Source: Pseudomonadota bacterium
Lineage (GTDB): Bacteria > Pseudomonadota > Gammaproteobacteria > Burkholderiales > Thiobacillaceae
Assembly (NCBI GenBank): GCA_021811235.1
Contig: JAJZPG010000011.1
Location: 1-64,000 of the forward strand
Reading direction: 5' to 3'
Length of the DNA stretch: 64,000 bases
Shown here: piece by piece, positions 1-13,041 of the stretch
Layout: every line of letters begins with the position of its first letter
Numbering within the stretch: the stretch's first letter is position 1
Program-made: the position numbers and the translations under genes
The notes under the pieces: model-generated
Databases searched by the model: none
Told to the model about the DNA's origin: nothing
The model's input: the letters and a program-made list of their open reading frames with translations, nothing else

Positions 1-895
1 CGAGCAGACGCGAGTGCAGGTAGAACACGTCGCCCGGGTAGGCTTCGCGGCCCGGCGGACGGCGCAGCAGCAGCGACACCTGACGGTAGGCCCAGGCCTG
101 CTTGGTCAGATCGTCGTACACGATCAGGGCGTCTTCGCCGATGTCGCGGAAGAATTCACCCATGGTGCAGCCGGCGTAGGGGGCGATGTACTGCATCGCA
201 GCGGCGTCGGACGCGGTAGCGGCGACGACGATGGTGTGATCCATCGCGCCGTGCTCTTCCAGCTTGCGCACCACGTTGGCCACCGAGGAGGCCTTCTGGC
301 CGACGGCGACGTAGATACACTTCACGCCGGTGCCTTTCTGGTTGATGATCGCGTCGATCGCGACGGCGGTCTTGCCGGTCTGGCGGTCGCCGATGATCAA
401 CTCACGCTGGCCGCGGCCGACCGGCACCATGGCGTCGATCGACTTGAGGCCGGTCTGCACCGGCTGGTCGACCGACTTGCGTTCGATCACGCCGGGGGCG
501 ATGCGCTCGATCGGCATGCTGCTGTCGGCGGCGATGGGGCCCTTGCCGTCGATCGGCTGGCCCAGCGAGTTCACCACACGGCCCAGCAGGCCACGGCCGA
601 CCGGCACTTCGAGGATGCGGCCGGTACACTTGGCGACGTCGCCTTCCTTGATGTGCTCGTAGTCGCCCAGGATCACGGCGCCGACCGAGTCGCGCTCGAG
701 GTTCAGCGCCACGCCGAAGGTGTTGCCCGGCATCTCGATCATTTCACCCGACATCACGTCGGACAAACCGTGAATGCGGACGATGCCGTCGGTGACGGAC
801 ACGATCGTACCCTGGGTGCGCAGTTCGCTCGACGCGCCGAGGTTTTCGATCTTGGCTTTAATCAGTTCGCTGATTTCGCTTGGATTCAATTGCAT
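1..895 (-). CDS. atpA: ATP synthase F1 subunit alpha (N-terminal part, cut by window edge)
   Basis: Alpha subunit of the F1 catalytic head, which carries non-catalytic nucleotide sites and alternates with beta subunits in the cytoplasmic hexamer. About 298 residues are visible, reading in from the start codon at 895 ([13 protein letters not shown]). The beta-barrel domain comes first, followed by the P-loop GDRQTGKT and the conserved run [20 protein letters not shown]. The remaining ~215 residues lie outside the window. It is the last visible gene of the atpI-B-E-F-H-A operon and starts 45 bases after atpH. The family assignment is certain; only the 3' end is missing. Confidence 0.97.
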   Translation of the reverse strand, partial: MQLNPSEISELIKAKIENLGASSELRTQGTIVSVTDGIVRIHGLSDVMSGEMIEMPGNTFGVALNLERDSVGAVILGDYEHIKEGDVAKCTGRILEVPVGRGLLGRVVNSLGQPIDGKGPIAADSSMPIERIAPGVIERKSVDQPVQTGLKSIDAMVPVGRGQRELIIGDRQTGKTAVAIDAIINQKGTGVKCIYVAVGQKASSVANVVRKLEEHGAMDHTIVVAATASDAAAMQYIAPYAGCTMGEFFRDIGEDALIVYDDLTKQAWAYRQVSLLLRRPPGREAYPGDVFYLHSRLL

Positions 896-940
896 TTCTG
901 TTCTCCGAACCGTGAGGTTCCGATAAATGGGTGTACTCGA

Positions 941-1477
941 TTAGCCTTGCAGGGCAAATGCCATGCGCTGCAGCCGTCCCTTGACCGAACCGTCCATCAC
1001 CTGGTCGCCGATCGTGATCACGGCGCCACCGATCAGCTCGGGATCGACCGCAACCTGCACGTTCACCGCACGGTTGAACTTGGCCTTGAGACCTGCGACC
1101 AGATCGTCGATCTGCGCCTGCGTCAGCACCTGCGCGCTGGTGATGGTGGCCTCGAGGGTGCCTTCCGCGTTGGCCTTCAGCGTCTCGAACTGAGCGGAGA
1201 TTTCCGGCAGCAGCGAGAGGCGGTCGTTCTCGGCCAGCACCTTGACGAAGTTGGCGCCGCGCTCGCCGAGGTCGCCGCCGGCGACTTCGATGACGAGCTC
1301 TGCCACACGCTCGGCCGACACGGCCGGATCGCCGATCAGGCGCGCCACCTGAACATCGGACACGATGGACGCCAGCGTGGCGATGCGCGCGGACCAGCCC
1401 GCCAGGTCGTTTGCGCCCTGCGCGAGGCGGAAGGCCGCTTCGGCGTAGGGACGTGCCAGGGTAGACAGTTCGCTCAT
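941..1477 (-). CDS. atpH: ATP synthase F1 subunit delta
   Basis: Delta subunit (OSCP homologue), which joins the top of the F1 head to the peripheral stalk made of subunit b. The protein has 178 residues, the normal length. It starts [16 protein letters not shown], the typical N-terminal helical-domain signature, and ends with the conserved pattern [20 protein letters not shown] that marks the C-terminal domain. Only 3 bases separate its start from the atpF stop, so the two are probably translationally coupled. Nothing unusual is seen. Confidence 0.97.
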   Translation of the reverse strand: MSELSTLARPYAEAAFRLAQGANDLAGWSARIATLASIVSDVQVARLIGDPAVSAERVAELVIEVAGGDLGERGANFVKVLAENDRLSLLPEISAQFETLKANAEGTLEATITSAQVLTQAQIDDLVAGLKAKFNRAVNVQVAVDPELIGGAVITIGDQVMDGSVKGRLQRMAFALQG

Positions 1478-1480
1478 GAT

Positions 1481-1951
1481 TTACAGCTCGGCTTTCAGCT
1501 GGCTCAGGAGGTCAGCGTGGGTCTGCGCGTTGACTTCGCGGCGCAGGATCTTCTCTGCGCCAGCCACGGCCAGTGCCGCCACCTGCTCGCGCAGGCCTTC
1601 GCGTGCGCGGTTGGTTTCCTGCGCGATGTTGGCCTGGGCGGCAGCCAGTTGACGGTCGCCTTCCTGCTTGGCGGCCTCTTTGGCTTCCTCGATGATCTGC
1701 GCGGCACGCTTTTCAGCCTGGGCGATCACTTCGGCAGCCTGCGCCTTGGCGTCACGCATGTTGTCGCCGGCCTTCTTGGCAGCCAGTTCCAGTTCGTGCT
1801 TGCCGCGGTCGGCGGCGGCGAGGCCGTCGGCGATCTGCTTCTTGCGCGTTTCGAGCGCGTTCATGATCGGCGGCCACACGAACTTCATGCAGAACCACAC
1901 GAAGAAGATAAACGTGATGGACTGGCCGATCAAAGTTGCGTTGAAGTTCAT
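1481..1951 (-). CDS. atpF: ATP synthase Fo subunit b
   Basis: Subunit b is a single-pass membrane protein whose long helix dimerises to form the peripheral stalk holding F1 still against the rotating c-ring. The 156 residues match the family. There is an N-terminal membrane helix (residues ~5-27, containing TFIFFVWFCMKFVWPPI), then a highly charged Ala/Glu/Lys/Arg-rich coiled coil to the end. The conserved start MNFNATLIGQ supports the ATG at 1951. It lies between atpE and atpH in the standard order. Confidence 0.97.
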   Translation of the reverse strand: MNFNATLIGQSITFIFFVWFCMKFVWPPIMNALETRKKQIADGLAAADRGKHELELAAKKAGDNMRDAKAQAAEVIAQAEKRAAQIIEEAKEAAKQEGDRQLAAAQANIAQETNRAREGLREQVAALAVAGAEKILRREVNAQTHADLLSQLKAEL

Positions 1952-2003
1952 ATCCGCACCTTTTAATGACGGGGGTTAGAGATGTTCCGAAGCAACCCGC
2001 GAC

Positions 2004-2252
<249 letters not shown>

Positions 2253-2308
2253 CTAAAAGTAAAAATCAAAGTTGAAAACAGAAAACCAGTTAATCGTTAC
2301 TGCAGAAA

Positions 2309-3677
<1,369 letters not shown>

Positions 3678-3686
3678 TAGCCAAAT

Positions 3687-3716
3687 ATGATACTTGAATT
3701 AGTGTGGTCTATGCAA
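3687..3716 (-). promoter_or_regulatory. candidate sigma70 promoter of the atp operon
   Basis: On the minus strand TTGCAT (3711-3716) and TATCAT (3687-3692) are separated by 18 bases. This is a reasonable -35/-10 pair directly upstream of atpI. The -10 box is only 10 bases from the atpI ATG, which would leave almost no leader. No transcription data support it. Confidence 0.35.
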
Positions 3717-3767
3717 TCATCAAGCTGCTTGATGATGAATTTCACTATGTAGTGATCTTGTATAGCG

Positions 3768-3792
3768 AAAAAACCGCGGCCCACAAGGCCGC
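3768..3792 (-). terminator. intrinsic terminator after parB
   Basis: Read on the minus strand, GCGGCC-TTGTG-GGCCGC is a 6-bp stem with a 5-base loop. It is followed by GG and six T residues, immediately after the parB stop. It should end the mnmG-rsmG-parA-parB transcript before the atp promoter region. Confidence 0.75.
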
Positions 3793-3797
3793 TCGCT

Positions 3798-4649
3798 TCA
3801 AAGCCGGATGCCGAGCCGCAACAGCAATCCCTCCAGCTCTTCCGCGCTGGCGAAATGCAGGGTGAGCCTGCCGCTCCCCTTGGCTGAGGTTTGCACGTGC
3901 GCGGTCATGCCAAGCGCATCGGACAGCGCCTCTTCCAGGCGGATGATGTCGCGCGGGACCTTGTGCTTGGCCGGAGCCGCGACGGGCTCCTTGAGGCGTG
4001 CCACGCGGCGCTCGACCTCGCGCACCGACAGTCCCTTGGTTTCGATTTCATGCGCCAGCTCGCGCTGGGCGCCCGCATGCAAGGGAAGCAACGCGCGCGC
4101 ATGGCCCATTTCGATCAGCCCCGCCGTGAGCATGTCCTGCACCGGTCGCGACAGGTTCAACAGGCGCAGCAGATTGGACACCGCCGCACGCGACTTGCCG
4201 ACCGCTTGCGCGACCGCGTCATGGGTCATGCCGAATTCCTGGATCAGGCGCTGCAGACCGTGCGCTTCGTCGATCGCGTTGAGGTCTTCGCGCTGGATGT
4301 TCTCGATCAGCGCCATCGCCGCCACCGCATCGTCGGCGACCTCGCGCAGCAGCACCGGCACTTCGGTCAGCCCGGCCAGCTGCGCCGCACGCCAGCGCCG
4401 TTCGCCGGCGATGATCTCGTAGCCGCCCGTCACTTCGCGCGCGAGGATGGGTTGCATCAACCCCTGCGCGCGGATCGAATCGGCCAGTTCCTGCAGCGAT
4501 TCGCTGTCCATCTGGGTGCGCGGCTGGTACTTGCCGGGCGCCAGCTGCGATACCGCCATCATGCGCAGGTCGCCCTGCGGCGGCGCAGCGCTGTCTTCGC
4601 CGCCCAGCAGCGCGTCGAGTCCGCGCCCGAGTCCCTTAGGCTTGGCCAT
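3798..4649 (-). CDS. parB: chromosome partitioning protein ParB (CTP-dependent clamp)
   Basis: ParB binds parS sites, closes as a CTP-dependent clamp on DNA and spreads to form the partition complex moved by ParA. The start at 4649 gives 283 residues beginning MAKPKGLGRGLDALLGG, the usual ParA-stimulating N-terminus. The open frame upstream belongs to the parA overlap. The ParB/Srx domain shows GERRWRAAQLAGL and ENIQREDLN. The helix-turn-helix region GMTHDAVAQAVGKSRAAVSNLLRLL recognises parS. The C-terminal dimerisation domain is complete. The start overlaps the end of parA by 14 bases. Four parS sites occur within 12 kb. Confidence 0.97.
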   Translation of the reverse strand: MAKPKGLGRGLDALLGGEDSAAPPQGDLRMMAVSQLAPGKYQPRTQMDSESLQELADSIRAQGLMQPILAREVTGGYEIIAGERRWRAAQLAGLTEVPVLLREVADDAVAAMALIENIQREDLNAIDEAHGLQRLIQEFGMTHDAVAQAVGKSRAAVSNLLRLLNLSRPVQDMLTAGLIEMGHARALLPLHAGAQRELAHEIETKGLSVREVERRVARLKEPVAAPAKHKVPRDIIRLEEALSDALGMTAHVQTSAKGSGRLTLHFASAEELEGLLLRLGIRL

Positions 4650-5430
4650 GAATGTTCTCCCTTGCTGTGAGGCCGGCGCGTTTGAGCGTTTCCTCGGCCA
4701 GGTCCATATACGCCTTCGCACCCTTGCACTGGCGATCGTAGGCCAGCACCGGCAGCCCGTGGCTGGGCGCTTCGGCCAGCCGCACGTTGCGCGGAATCAC
4801 GGTGTCGTACACCTTGTCGCCGAAATGTGCCTTGAGCTGGTCCGACACCTGCTGCGCCAGCGTGCTGCGCGGATCGAACATCACGCGCAACAGGCCCTCG
4901 ATCTGGATGGCCGGATTCAACCGCTGCTTGACCTTCTTGATGGTGGCGACCAGATCGGTCAGTCCCTCCAGCGCGTAGTACTCGCACTGCATCGGGATCA
5001 GCACCGCCTCCGCCGCGGCAAATGCGTTGACGGTCAGCAGATTCAGCGTCGGCGGGCAGTCCATCAGGATGAAATCGTAGTCGTCGGCCACCTGCGCCAG
5101 CGCCACTTTCAGCCGCAGGTCGCGCTGCTCCAGGTTGACCAGGTCGATCTCCGCGCCCGCGAGTTCGCGGTTGGCGGGGATGACATCGAAATGGCCGGGC
5201 TCCGAGCGCACGCGCGCGTCGCGTACCGTGACCTGGTTGAGCAGGATCTGGTACACCGTCGGCAGCGCGGTGCGCTTCTCGATGCCCGCCCCCATGGTCG
5301 CGTTGCCCTGCGGATCGAGGTCGGCCAGCAACACGCGTTGCCCGAGTTCGGCAAGACTGGCGGCAAGATTGACCGCCGTCGTCGTCTTGCCGACGCCGCC
5401 TTTCTGGTTGGCGATTGCAAGTATCTTCAT
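4636..5430 (-). CDS. parA: chromosome partitioning ATPase ParA
   Basis: Walker-type ATPase that binds the nucleoid non-specifically when ATP-bound and pulls ParB-parS complexes toward the poles. The ATG at 5430 gives 264 residues (MKILAIANQKGGVGKTTTA). This carries the deviant Walker A motif KGGVGKTT at residues ~10-17, with the first lysine needed for dimerisation. The Walker B-like run FILMDCPPTLNLLT follows. It is chromosomal ParA (Soj) type and lacks the N-terminal DNA-binding extension of plasmid ParAs. It lies between rsmG and parB in the classical near-origin order. Confidence 0.97.
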   Translation of the reverse strand: MKILAIANQKGGVGKTTTAVNLAASLAELGQRVLLADLDPQGNATMGAGIEKRTALPTVYQILLNQVTVRDARVRSEPGHFDVIPANRELAGAEIDLVNLEQRDLRLKVALAQVADDYDFILMDCPPTLNLLTVNAFAAAEAVLIPMQCEYYALEGLTDLVATIKKVKQRLNPAIQIEGLLRVMFDPRSTLAQQVSDQLKAHFGDKVYDTVIPRNVRLAEAPSHGLPVLAYDRQCKGAKAYMDLAEETLKRAGLTARENIHGQA

Positions 5431-5497
5431 CCTCTCTCCTCCAGGCGGCTGACGGCGGTCCGCCCCTCTTTCCGGTTGGCAATGACCTGGGTTCGGC

Positions 5498-6136
5498 TCA
5501 TTCGGCAGGCTCCAGAACAATCAAATGGCGGCTCGCTGCCAGCCCCGGGACGACCAGCTCGTAGTCGGCGCTCACTCTCACGCTGGCCGGCAGCAGGGCG
5601 ATCTCTTCGTGCGGATACAGGCCCTTCATCGCCAGCCAGCGGCCGCCCGGTTTGAGCAGATGGCGGGTCAAGGTGACGAACTCCTTGAGGTCGGAAAACG
5701 CGCGTGAGGTGATGACGTCGAACCCGGCTGCGGGCCGGTAATCCTCCACCCGACTCGTCACCACATTCAGATTGGCGAGCCCCAGTTCGGCCTTGGCTTG
5801 CAGCAAAAAGGCGGTTTTCTTGGCGATACTGTCGAGCAGCGTCACCTGCAGCTCGGGCCGCGCGATCGCCAGCGGGATGCCCGGCAGGCCGCCGCCGCTG
5901 CCGACGTCGAGCACAGCCAAATCAGGACAGCCGCCCTGGAAGTACGGCACCGCCGCCAGCGAATCGAGCAGGTGGTGACTGACCATGCGCTCGGCGTCGC
6001 GCACCGCGGTGAGGTTGTACACGCGGTTCCACTTGTCGAGCAGCGCAAGATAAGCCAGCAGCTTGGCTTCGGCGCCTGCGGGCAAAACCAGCCCGAGGGC
6101 GGCCACTCCCGCCGCCAATTGATCTTCGACGGTCAT
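5498..6136 (-). CDS. rsmG: 16S rRNA (guanine527-N7)-methyltransferase RsmG
   Basis: Uses S-adenosylmethionine to methylate N7 of G527 in 16S rRNA. The 212 residues have the family length. The SAM-binding motif is [16 protein letters not shown] (residues ~75-90), followed by [12 protein letters not shown] and the conserved [13 protein letters not shown]. The start ([10 protein letters not shown]) overlaps the mnmG stop by 4 bases, so expression is coupled to mnmG. This mnmG-rsmG-parA-parB order is common near bacterial origins. Confidence 0.97.
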   Translation of the reverse strand: MTVEDQLAAGVAALGLVLPAGAEAKLLAYLALLDKWNRVYNLTAVRDAERMVSHHLLDSLAAVPYFQGGCPDLAVLDVGSGGGLPGIPLAIARPELQVTLLDSIAKKTAFLLQAKAELGLANLNVVTSRVEDYRPAAGFDVITSRAFSDLKEFVTLTRHLLKPGGRWLAMKGLYPHEEIALLPASVRVSADYELVVPGLAASRHLIVLEPAE

Positions 6137-8031
6137 GCGCTTTTTTTCTCTTGGTCCGGCTTGAAGCCGCGCTTGGCGTAGACCAGCAGTACCGAGATCG
6201 CCGCCGGCGTGATGCCCTGCAGCCGCGCCGCCTGGCCCAGCGTCTCGGGCCGCGCCTTCTGCAGACGCTGGCGCACCTCCATCGACAGGCCGGTAAGCTG
6301 GCTGTAGTCGAGGTCGAGTGGCAGGCGCAGCGTTTCCTGCTCACGCTGCTTGTCGACCTCTTCGTTCTGGCGATCGATGTAGCCCTGGTACTTGGCGGCG
6401 ATCTCGACCTGTTCGGCGACGCGCGCATCCGCCACCCCCGCCCCGCCGCCCGGTAGCGCGAGCACCTGTGCGTAATCGAGGTTGGGCCGGCGTAACAGGT
6501 CGAACAGGTTGTATTCGCGTTCGATCGGCTGTCCGATCAGGCGGACGGCTTCGTCAGGCGGCAGGATCGTCGGGTTGACCCAGGTCGCCTTCAGGCGCTC
6601 GGTTTCACGTGAAACCGCATCGCGCTTTCGATTGAAGGCGTCCCAGCGCGCATCGTCGACTACACCGATGGCGCGCCCGGCCTCGGTCAGGCGCATGTCG
6701 GCATTGTCCTCGCGCAGCTGCAAGCGGTATTCGGCGCGGCTGGTGAACATGCGGTACGGTTCGGAGACGCCGCGCGTGATGAGGTCATCGACCAGCACGC
6801 CGAGGTAGGCTTCGTGGCGGACCGGACTCCAGGCCTCCTTGCCCTGCGCCTGCAGGCCCGCGTTGATGCCCGCGAGCAGGCCCTGTGCGGCGGCTTCCTC
6901 GTAGCCGGTGGTGCCGTTGATCTGGCCGGCGAAAAAGAGCCCGGCGATCGACTTGGTTTCGAGCGAAGCCTTGAGGTTGCGCGGATCGTAGTAGTCGTAT
7001 TCGATGGCGTAGCCGGGACGCAGGATATGGGCGTTTTCCAGGCCAGGGATCGAACGCACGATGGCGAGCTGCACGTCGAACGGCAGCGAAGTCGAGATGC
7101 CGTTGGGGTAGATCTCGTGGGTGGTGAGCCCCTCGGGCTCGAGGAAGATCTGATGGCTCGCCTTGTCGGCGAAGCGGGTGATCTTGTCCTCGATCGACGG
7201 GCAGTAGCGCGGCCCCACCCCCTCGATCACGCCGGTGTACATCGGCGAGCGGTCGAGCCCGCCGCGGATGATTTCGTGCGTGCGTTCGGTGGTGTGGGTG
7301 ATCCAGCACGGACGCTGCTCGGGATGCATCGCTACGTCGCCCATGAAGGAGAACACCGGCGCCGGGTCGTCACCCGGCTGAATCTGGGTCTGGGTGAAAT
7401 CGATGCTGCGGCCGTCGATGCGCGGCGGGGTGCCGGTCTTCAGCCGGCCGGCCGGCAGCTTCAGCTCGCGCAGACGCGCGGCGAGCGACACCGCGGGCGG
7501 GTCGCCCATGCGCCCGGCCTGGAAGTTTTCCAGCCCGACGTGCACCAGACCGGCGAGGAAGGTGCCGGCGGTGAGCACCACCGCGCGACCGGAAAACACG
7601 ATGCCGAGCTGGGTCTTCACGCCGGCGACGCGGTCGCCGTCGAGCAGCAGGTCGTCGACCGCCTGCTGGAAGATCGTGAGGTTGGGCTGGTTTTCCAGAC
7701 GCTGGCGGATCGCCGCCTTGTACAGCACACGGTCGGCCTGCGCGCGGGTGGCGCGCACCGCCGGACCCTTGGATGAATTGAGCGTGCGGAACTGGATCCC
7801 CGCCTCGTCCGTCGCCAGCGCCATCGCACCGCCGAGCGCGTCGACCTCCTTGACCAGGTGCCCCTTGCCGATGCCGCCGATCGACGGATTGCACGACATC
7901 GCGCCGAGGGTTTCGATGTTGTGCGTCAGCAGCAGCGTTTTGACGCCCATGCGGGCGGCCGCGAGCGCAGCCTCGGTGCCGGCGTGGCCGCCACCGACGA
8001 CGATGACATCGAAGGAATCTGGGAATTTCAT
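6133..8031 (-). CDS. mnmG: tRNA uridine-5-carboxymethylaminomethyl modification enzyme MnmG
   Basis: FAD-dependent partner of MnmE. Together they install the cmnm5 group on the wobble uridine of several tRNAs. The start at 8031 ([22 protein letters not shown]) gives 632 residues. An upstream in-frame ATG (MFHVKH) only reads through the parS site and is rejected as the start. The FAD dinucleotide motif GGGHAGTEA is at residues ~13-21, and the conserved Cys-containing run [15 protein letters not shown] is present. A second parS site lies inside the gene at 6601-6616 and is read as V-S-R-E-T in a variable C-terminal segment. Confidence 0.97.
   Translation of the reverse strand: MKFPDSFDVIVVGGGHAGTEAALAAARMGVKTLLLTHNIETLGAMSCNPSIGGIGKGHLVKEVDALGGAMALATDEAGIQFRTLNSSKGPAVRATRAQADRVLYKAAIRQRLENQPNLTIFQQAVDDLLLDGDRVAGVKTQLGIVFSGRAVVLTAGTFLAGLVHVGLENFQAGRMGDPPAVSLAARLRELKLPAGRLKTGTPPRIDGRSIDFTQTQIQPGDDPAPVFSFMGDVAMHPEQRPCWITHTTERTHEIIRGGLDRSPMYTGVIEGVGPRYCPSIEDKITRFADKASHQIFLEPEGLTTHEIYPNGISTSLPFDVQLAIVRSIPGLENAHILRPGYAIEYDYYDPRNLKASLETKSIAGLFFAGQINGTTGYEEAAAQGLLAGINAGLQAQGKEAWSPVRHEAYLGVLVDDLITRGVSEPYRMFTSRAEYRLQLREDNADMRLTEAGRAIGVVDDARWDAFNRKRDAVSRETERLKATWVNPTILPPDEAVRLIGQPIEREYNLFDLLRRPNLDYAQVLALPGGGAGVADARVAEQVEIAAKYQGYIDRQNEEVDKQREQETLRLPLDLDYSQLTGLSMEVRQRLQKARPETLGQAARLQGITPAAISVLLVYAKRGFKPDQEKKSA
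6601..6616. promoter_or_regulatory. parS site inside mnmG
   Basis: The palindrome GGTTTCACGTGAAACC matches the widely conserved ParB-binding parS consensus TGTTTCACGTGAAACA in its central 14 bases. Only the outermost base pair differs. It lies within the mnmG coding sequence, where the minus-strand frame reads Val-Ser-Arg-Glu-Thr. Confidence 0.88.
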
Positions 8032-8062
8032 GATGGCCGCCATTCTACCCGCAGCCGCCCCG

Positions 8063-8078
8063 TGTTTCACGTGAAACA
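8063..8078. promoter_or_regulatory. parS site, exact consensus, between mnmG and uup
   Basis: TGTTTCACGTGAAACA is a full 16-base match to the parS consensus and sits in a 20-base perfect palindrome (8061-8080). It is intergenic, between the mnmG start and the uup stop, and is the best candidate for the main ParB loading site. Confidence 0.95.
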
Positions 8079-8102
8079 CGTTTGGAGGGCCGGGGCAACG
8101 CG

Positions 8103-10004
<1,902 letters not shown>

Positions 10005-10036
10005 GGAGTGGCGATTCGAAAAACCCAGGGGCGGGA

Positions 10037-10747
10037 TTATGCGCGATTGAGCGCAGCGTGGACGGCTCGCGCAATATTTAATGCATCGGGCGTGTCGCCG
10101 TGCAGGCAGAGCGTGTCAGCCCGCAGCCGCAGGCTGCCGCCATCCTGCGTGGCGATCGATCCGCTCCGTGCCAGCGCAAGGGCCTGGGCTGCCGCCTGAG
10201 CGGGATCGGTGATCAGCGCGCCCGCTGTTTCACGTGAAACCAGCTGACCATCCGCCAGGTAACGGCGGTCGGCAAAGGCTTCGTTCAGCACCCGCAGTCC
10301 CGCGCCCGTCCCCGCCGCCACCAGTTCCGACCCGGACAGGCCGACCAGCAGCAGCGACGGATCGAGCGCCGCCACCGCCTGGGCGATCGCCTGCGCCACC
10401 GCGGGATCGCGCGCGGCGACGTTGTACAGGGCGCCGTGCGGCTTGACGTGGGCCAGGCGCAGACCCAGCCGCGCGGCCTGCTCGGCCAGCACCTCGGTCT
10501 GCTGCGCCACCCACGCGACGATATCGTCTTCGGACGCGGGCAACGCGCGTCGCCCGAACTGTGTCCGGTCGGGATAGCTCGGGTGGGCGCCGGCCGCCAC
10601 TCCATGCTCGGCCGCCAACCGCAGCGCGGCCGTCATGCTCGCCGCGTCGCCGGCATGCCCTCCGCAGGCGATCGATACCCGCGACAGGTACGGCATCAGC
10701 CCCGCATCGTCGCACCCCTCTCCGATGTCGGCATTCAGTTCGATCAC
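10037..10747 (-). CDS. pxpA: 5-oxoprolinase subunit PxpA (LamB/YcsF family)
   Basis: PxpA works with PxpB and PxpC to cleave 5-oxoproline to glutamate using ATP. I choose the GTG at 10747 (236 residues, starting with IELNADIGEGCDDAG after the initiator). It has a strong AAGGAG site 5 bases upstream and shares GTGA with the pxpC stop. An in-frame ATG at 10768 would sit inside the ribosome site. Conserved family runs are SIACGGHAGD, GAHPSYPD and VKPHGALYN. A parS site at 10226-10241 lies within the coding region and is read V-S-R-E-T. Confidence 0.93.
   Translation of the reverse strand: MIELNADIGEGCDDAGLMPYLSRVSIACGGHAGDAASMTAALRLAAEHGVAAGAHPSYPDRTQFGRRALPASEDDIVAWVAQQTEVLAEQAARLGLRLAHVKPHGALYNVAARDPAVAQAIAQAVAALDPSLLLVGLSGSELVAAGTGAGLRVLNEAFADRRYLADGQLVSRETAGALITDPAQAAAQALALARSGSIATQDGGSLRLRADTLCLHGDTPDALNIARAVHAALNRA
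10226..10241. promoter_or_regulatory. parS site inside pxpA
   Basis: TGTTTCACGTGAAACC matches parS at 15 of 16 positions. It lies in the pxpA coding sequence in the frame reading Val-Ser-Arg-Glu-Thr, the same reading as the site inside mnmG. Confidence 0.9.
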
Positions 10748-11655
10748 CCCAACTCCTTGATGTCCCATTCTTCAACGGCCAGCGCCCGCGCGGCTTCGAC
10801 GTCGATCGTCACGAAGCGCACGCTGTCGCCCGGCCTCAGCTGCGCCAGCCGCGGCCAGTCGGCGGCAATCACCGCGGCAATCACCGGATACCCGCCGGTC
10901 ACCGGCCCGTCCCAGCCAAGTATGATCGGCTGGCCGTCGGGCGGAACCTGGATCGCGCCGGGCAGCATGCCTTGCGAAGGCAATTCGGCACGCACATGCG
11001 CCACCGCCGGCCCGCCCAGCCGCACCCCGCGCCGGTCGGAGGCGGCGTCCACCCGGTAGCGCGCCCCGAAAAAAGCCGCCAACCCGGCATTCTCGAACAG
11101 GCCAACCTGGGGCCCCGCCACCACGCGCAAAGGCGCGTCCGGTTCGCCGGGTGGCGGCCCTCCCCGCAGCAGGTGCATGTCGCCCGGCCCCGTACCCAGA
11201 GCCAACCGGTCGCCCCGCCGCAATGCCCGCCCCTCGTGACCGCCAAACCCCGCCGGCAGAAAGGTGCTGGCGCTTCCCAGAAGGGACGGCACCGCGACGC
11301 CGCCGCGCACCGCCAGCCAGCAGCGGCATCCGGTCTGGGCACGCCCAAGCCGCAGGGTCTCTCCCGCCGCCAGCACCAGCGTTTCGTTCCACGCCGCCGG
11401 CACGCCGCTGCTGCGGGCGGCGGCAAAGGGCGCACCGGTCAGCGCCACCACGCCGCCCCGGGGAAACCGCAGAACGGGCCCTCGCTGGACAATCTCCAGG
11501 CCGGCCGCCGCGGCCTCGTTGCCCACCAGCCGATTGGCCGCGGCCAAGGCCGCGGGATCGGCCGCTCCGCCTGCGGGTACGCCGAGCGCGCCCCAGCCGG
11601 GACGCCCCAGGTCCATCACCAGATCGCACTGGCCGGCGTACTGGATTTCGATCAT
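10744..11655 (-). CDS. pxpC: 5-oxoprolinase subunit PxpC (biotin-dependent carboxyltransferase-like)
   Basis: Subunit of the PxpABC 5-oxoprolinase, from the KipA/AHS2 carboxyltransferase-like family. The 303 residues are the usual length. Family motifs are DLGRPGWGALGVPAGGAADP near the start and GGYPVIAAVIAADWPRLAQLRPGD near the end. It overlaps pxpB by 4 bases upstream and pxpA by 4 bases downstream, so the three subunits are made as one translational unit in the order B-C-A. Confidence 0.95.
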   Translation of the reverse strand: MIEIQYAGQCDLVMDLGRPGWGALGVPAGGAADPAALAAANRLVGNEAAAAGLEIVQRGPVLRFPRGGVVALTGAPFAAARSSGVPAAWNETLVLAAGETLRLGRAQTGCRCWLAVRGGVAVPSLLGSASTFLPAGFGGHEGRALRRGDRLALGTGPGDMHLLRGGPPPGEPDAPLRVVAGPQVGLFENAGLAAFFGARYRVDAASDRRGVRLGGPAVAHVRAELPSQGMLPGAIQVPPDGQPIILGWDGPVTGGYPVIAAVIAADWPRLAQLRPGDSVRFVTIDVEAARALAVEEWDIKELG

Positions 11656-12296
11656 GCCTGTACGAAGCGCACGCGGTCGCCCACCCTCAGGAGGGCGGGG
11701 GCGGCACGCTGCGGATCGAACAATACGGACGCCGTGCGGCCGATGATATGCCAGCCGCCAGGGCCTTCGGTCGGATAAATCCCGGTATACGCGCCGCCGA
11801 TGGCGACGCTCCCCGCCGGCACCCGCAGCCGGGGCGACGCCCGCCGGGCTGCGTGAAGGGCCGGCGACAGCCCGCGCAGATAGGGAAACCCCGGCTGGAA
11901 CCCCAGAAAGGCCACCGTGTATTCCGCGGACGCATGGCTATTTATATAGTCGCCCACGCCCAGTCCGGCCTGTTCCGCCAGCGCAGGCAGATCCGGCCCG
12001 ACCGCGCCGCCGTATTCGAGCGGGATGAGGTGTAGCGAGCCGGTTTCCCCGGGGGGCGGATCGCGGGGTAAAGCCAGTGCCGTCTGCAAATCCGACGACA
12101 TCGCCGCGCCGCGGCGCAAAATCAGCAACAAGCTACCATCTGCAGGGATAATGTCTTCAATTTCCTGGAATTTCGTCGAATTCAGCACTTCGTAGCAAGC
12201 TAGGGTCGCCTCCCCGGTTGCCACCCGAACGCCGCGCTCGCTCACCCAGCGCCAGGCCAGCGCGGGATACGGTTGACCGGTTGTCTGCTTTCCCAT
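11652..12296 (-). CDS. pxpB: 5-oxoprolinase subunit PxpB (KipI family)
   Basis: PxpB, a KipI/AHS1-type cyclophilin-like subunit, pairs with PxpC in 5-oxoprolinase. The start at 12296 (MGKQTTGQPYPALAWRWVSE) gives 214 residues. The longer open frame upstream crosses the divergent promoter region and the neighbouring gene. The conserved core is FLGFQPGFPYLRGL, then LRVPAGSVAIGGAYTGIYP and GGWHIIGRT. It is the first gene of the pxpBCA operon, only 28 bases from the divergent start at 12325, so its promoter must overlap that short gap or the coding sequences. Confidence 0.94.
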   Translation of the reverse strand: MGKQTTGQPYPALAWRWVSERGVRVATGEATLACYEVLNSTKFQEIEDIIPADGSLLLILRRGAAMSSDLQTALALPRDPPPGETGSLHLIPLEYGGAVGPDLPALAEQAGLGVGDYINSHASAEYTVAFLGFQPGFPYLRGLSPALHAARRASPRLRVPAGSVAIGGAYTGIYPTEGPGGWHIIGRTASVLFDPQRAAPALLRVGDRVRFVQA

Positions 12297-12324
12297 AGGG
12301 TGAAGTCCCTTTTCGGAGTTTCGC

Positions 12325-13041
12325 ATGATGCGGCGATTCGTCAGTGCAGTTCTGATAGCGGCAAGTGTAATGGCAAGCCCGGCGCTTGCCGCCATGAGCG
12401 CAATCAATCCGGCGCTGCTACAGAATCTCGACGCCCGCCCCAAAAAAATCGTGCTGCTGCCGCCCCAGGTGTTCGTGTTCGAGTTGTCGGCCGGCGGGGT
12501 CCCCACCCGCATGGCCGACTGGGAAGCCGCCGCGCGCGACAACCTGTCCGCCGCCGCCACCCGGGTGGCGCAAGAATCCGGCCTGTTCGAGCTGCTACCG
12601 GCACCGCCGCTCGCGCCGGCCGATCTCGACCGGCTCGACGCCCATATCGGCCTGTATGACCGCGTCGCACAGTCGGTGTTCGTCTATGGCCGCGGCGAGC
12701 AATCCGCCTGGGCACACAAGAAAAACGAATTCGATTACACCGTCGGCCCCGGGCTGGCTTTTCTGCGCGAGCAGACCGGCGCCGACGCCGCGCTGATCGT
12801 GCTGGGCGCGGACTTCATTTCCTCCGGCGGGCGCAAGGCCGCCTTCATCGCCGGCTTGGCGCTCGGCATCATCATGCCGCTGGGGCAGTCGTTCATGACC
12901 GCCGGCATCGTCGACCTGAAGACCGGCGACGTGCAATGGATGAGCTTCGACGCCAGCAGCCACATGGACTCGCGCAATCCCGCCGACGTCGACGGACTGA
13001 TGCGCACGCTCTACCAGACCTGGCCGGCCGCCACGCGATGA
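12325..13041 (+). CDS. secreted protein of unknown function
   Basis: Not recognised as a named family. The 238 residues begin with a clear signal peptide (MMRRFVSAVLIAASVMASPALA, cleavage after ~residue 23). An Ala-rich helical segment and a hydrophobic glycine-rich stretch near residues 170-195 (AAFIAGLALGIIMPLGQSFM) follow, then a conserved-looking end with VDLKTGDVQWMSFD. That late motif resembles envelope lipoprotein-like proteins that report on outer-membrane state, but no lipobox is seen. GGAG lies 6 bases before the ATG. The stop overlaps the next gene (ATGA), so it is co-translated with the M48 protease and may be its partner or substrate. Confidence 0.8.
   Translation: MMRRFVSAVLIAASVMASPALAAMSAINPALLQNLDARPKKIVLLPPQVFVFELSAGGVPTRMADWEAAARDNLSAAATRVAQESGLFELLPAPPLAPADLDRLDAHIGLYDRVAQSVFVYGRGEQSAWAHKKNEFDYTVGPGLAFLREQTGADAALIVLGADFISSGGRKAAFIAGLALGIIMPLGQSFMTAGIVDLKTGDVQWMSFDASSHMDSRNPADVDGLMRTLYQTWPAATR

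Noticed and set aside
14-1966. Plus-strand open frame across the atp operon
   Set aside because: Antisense of atpA, atpH and atpF, which are all unmistakable on the minus strand.
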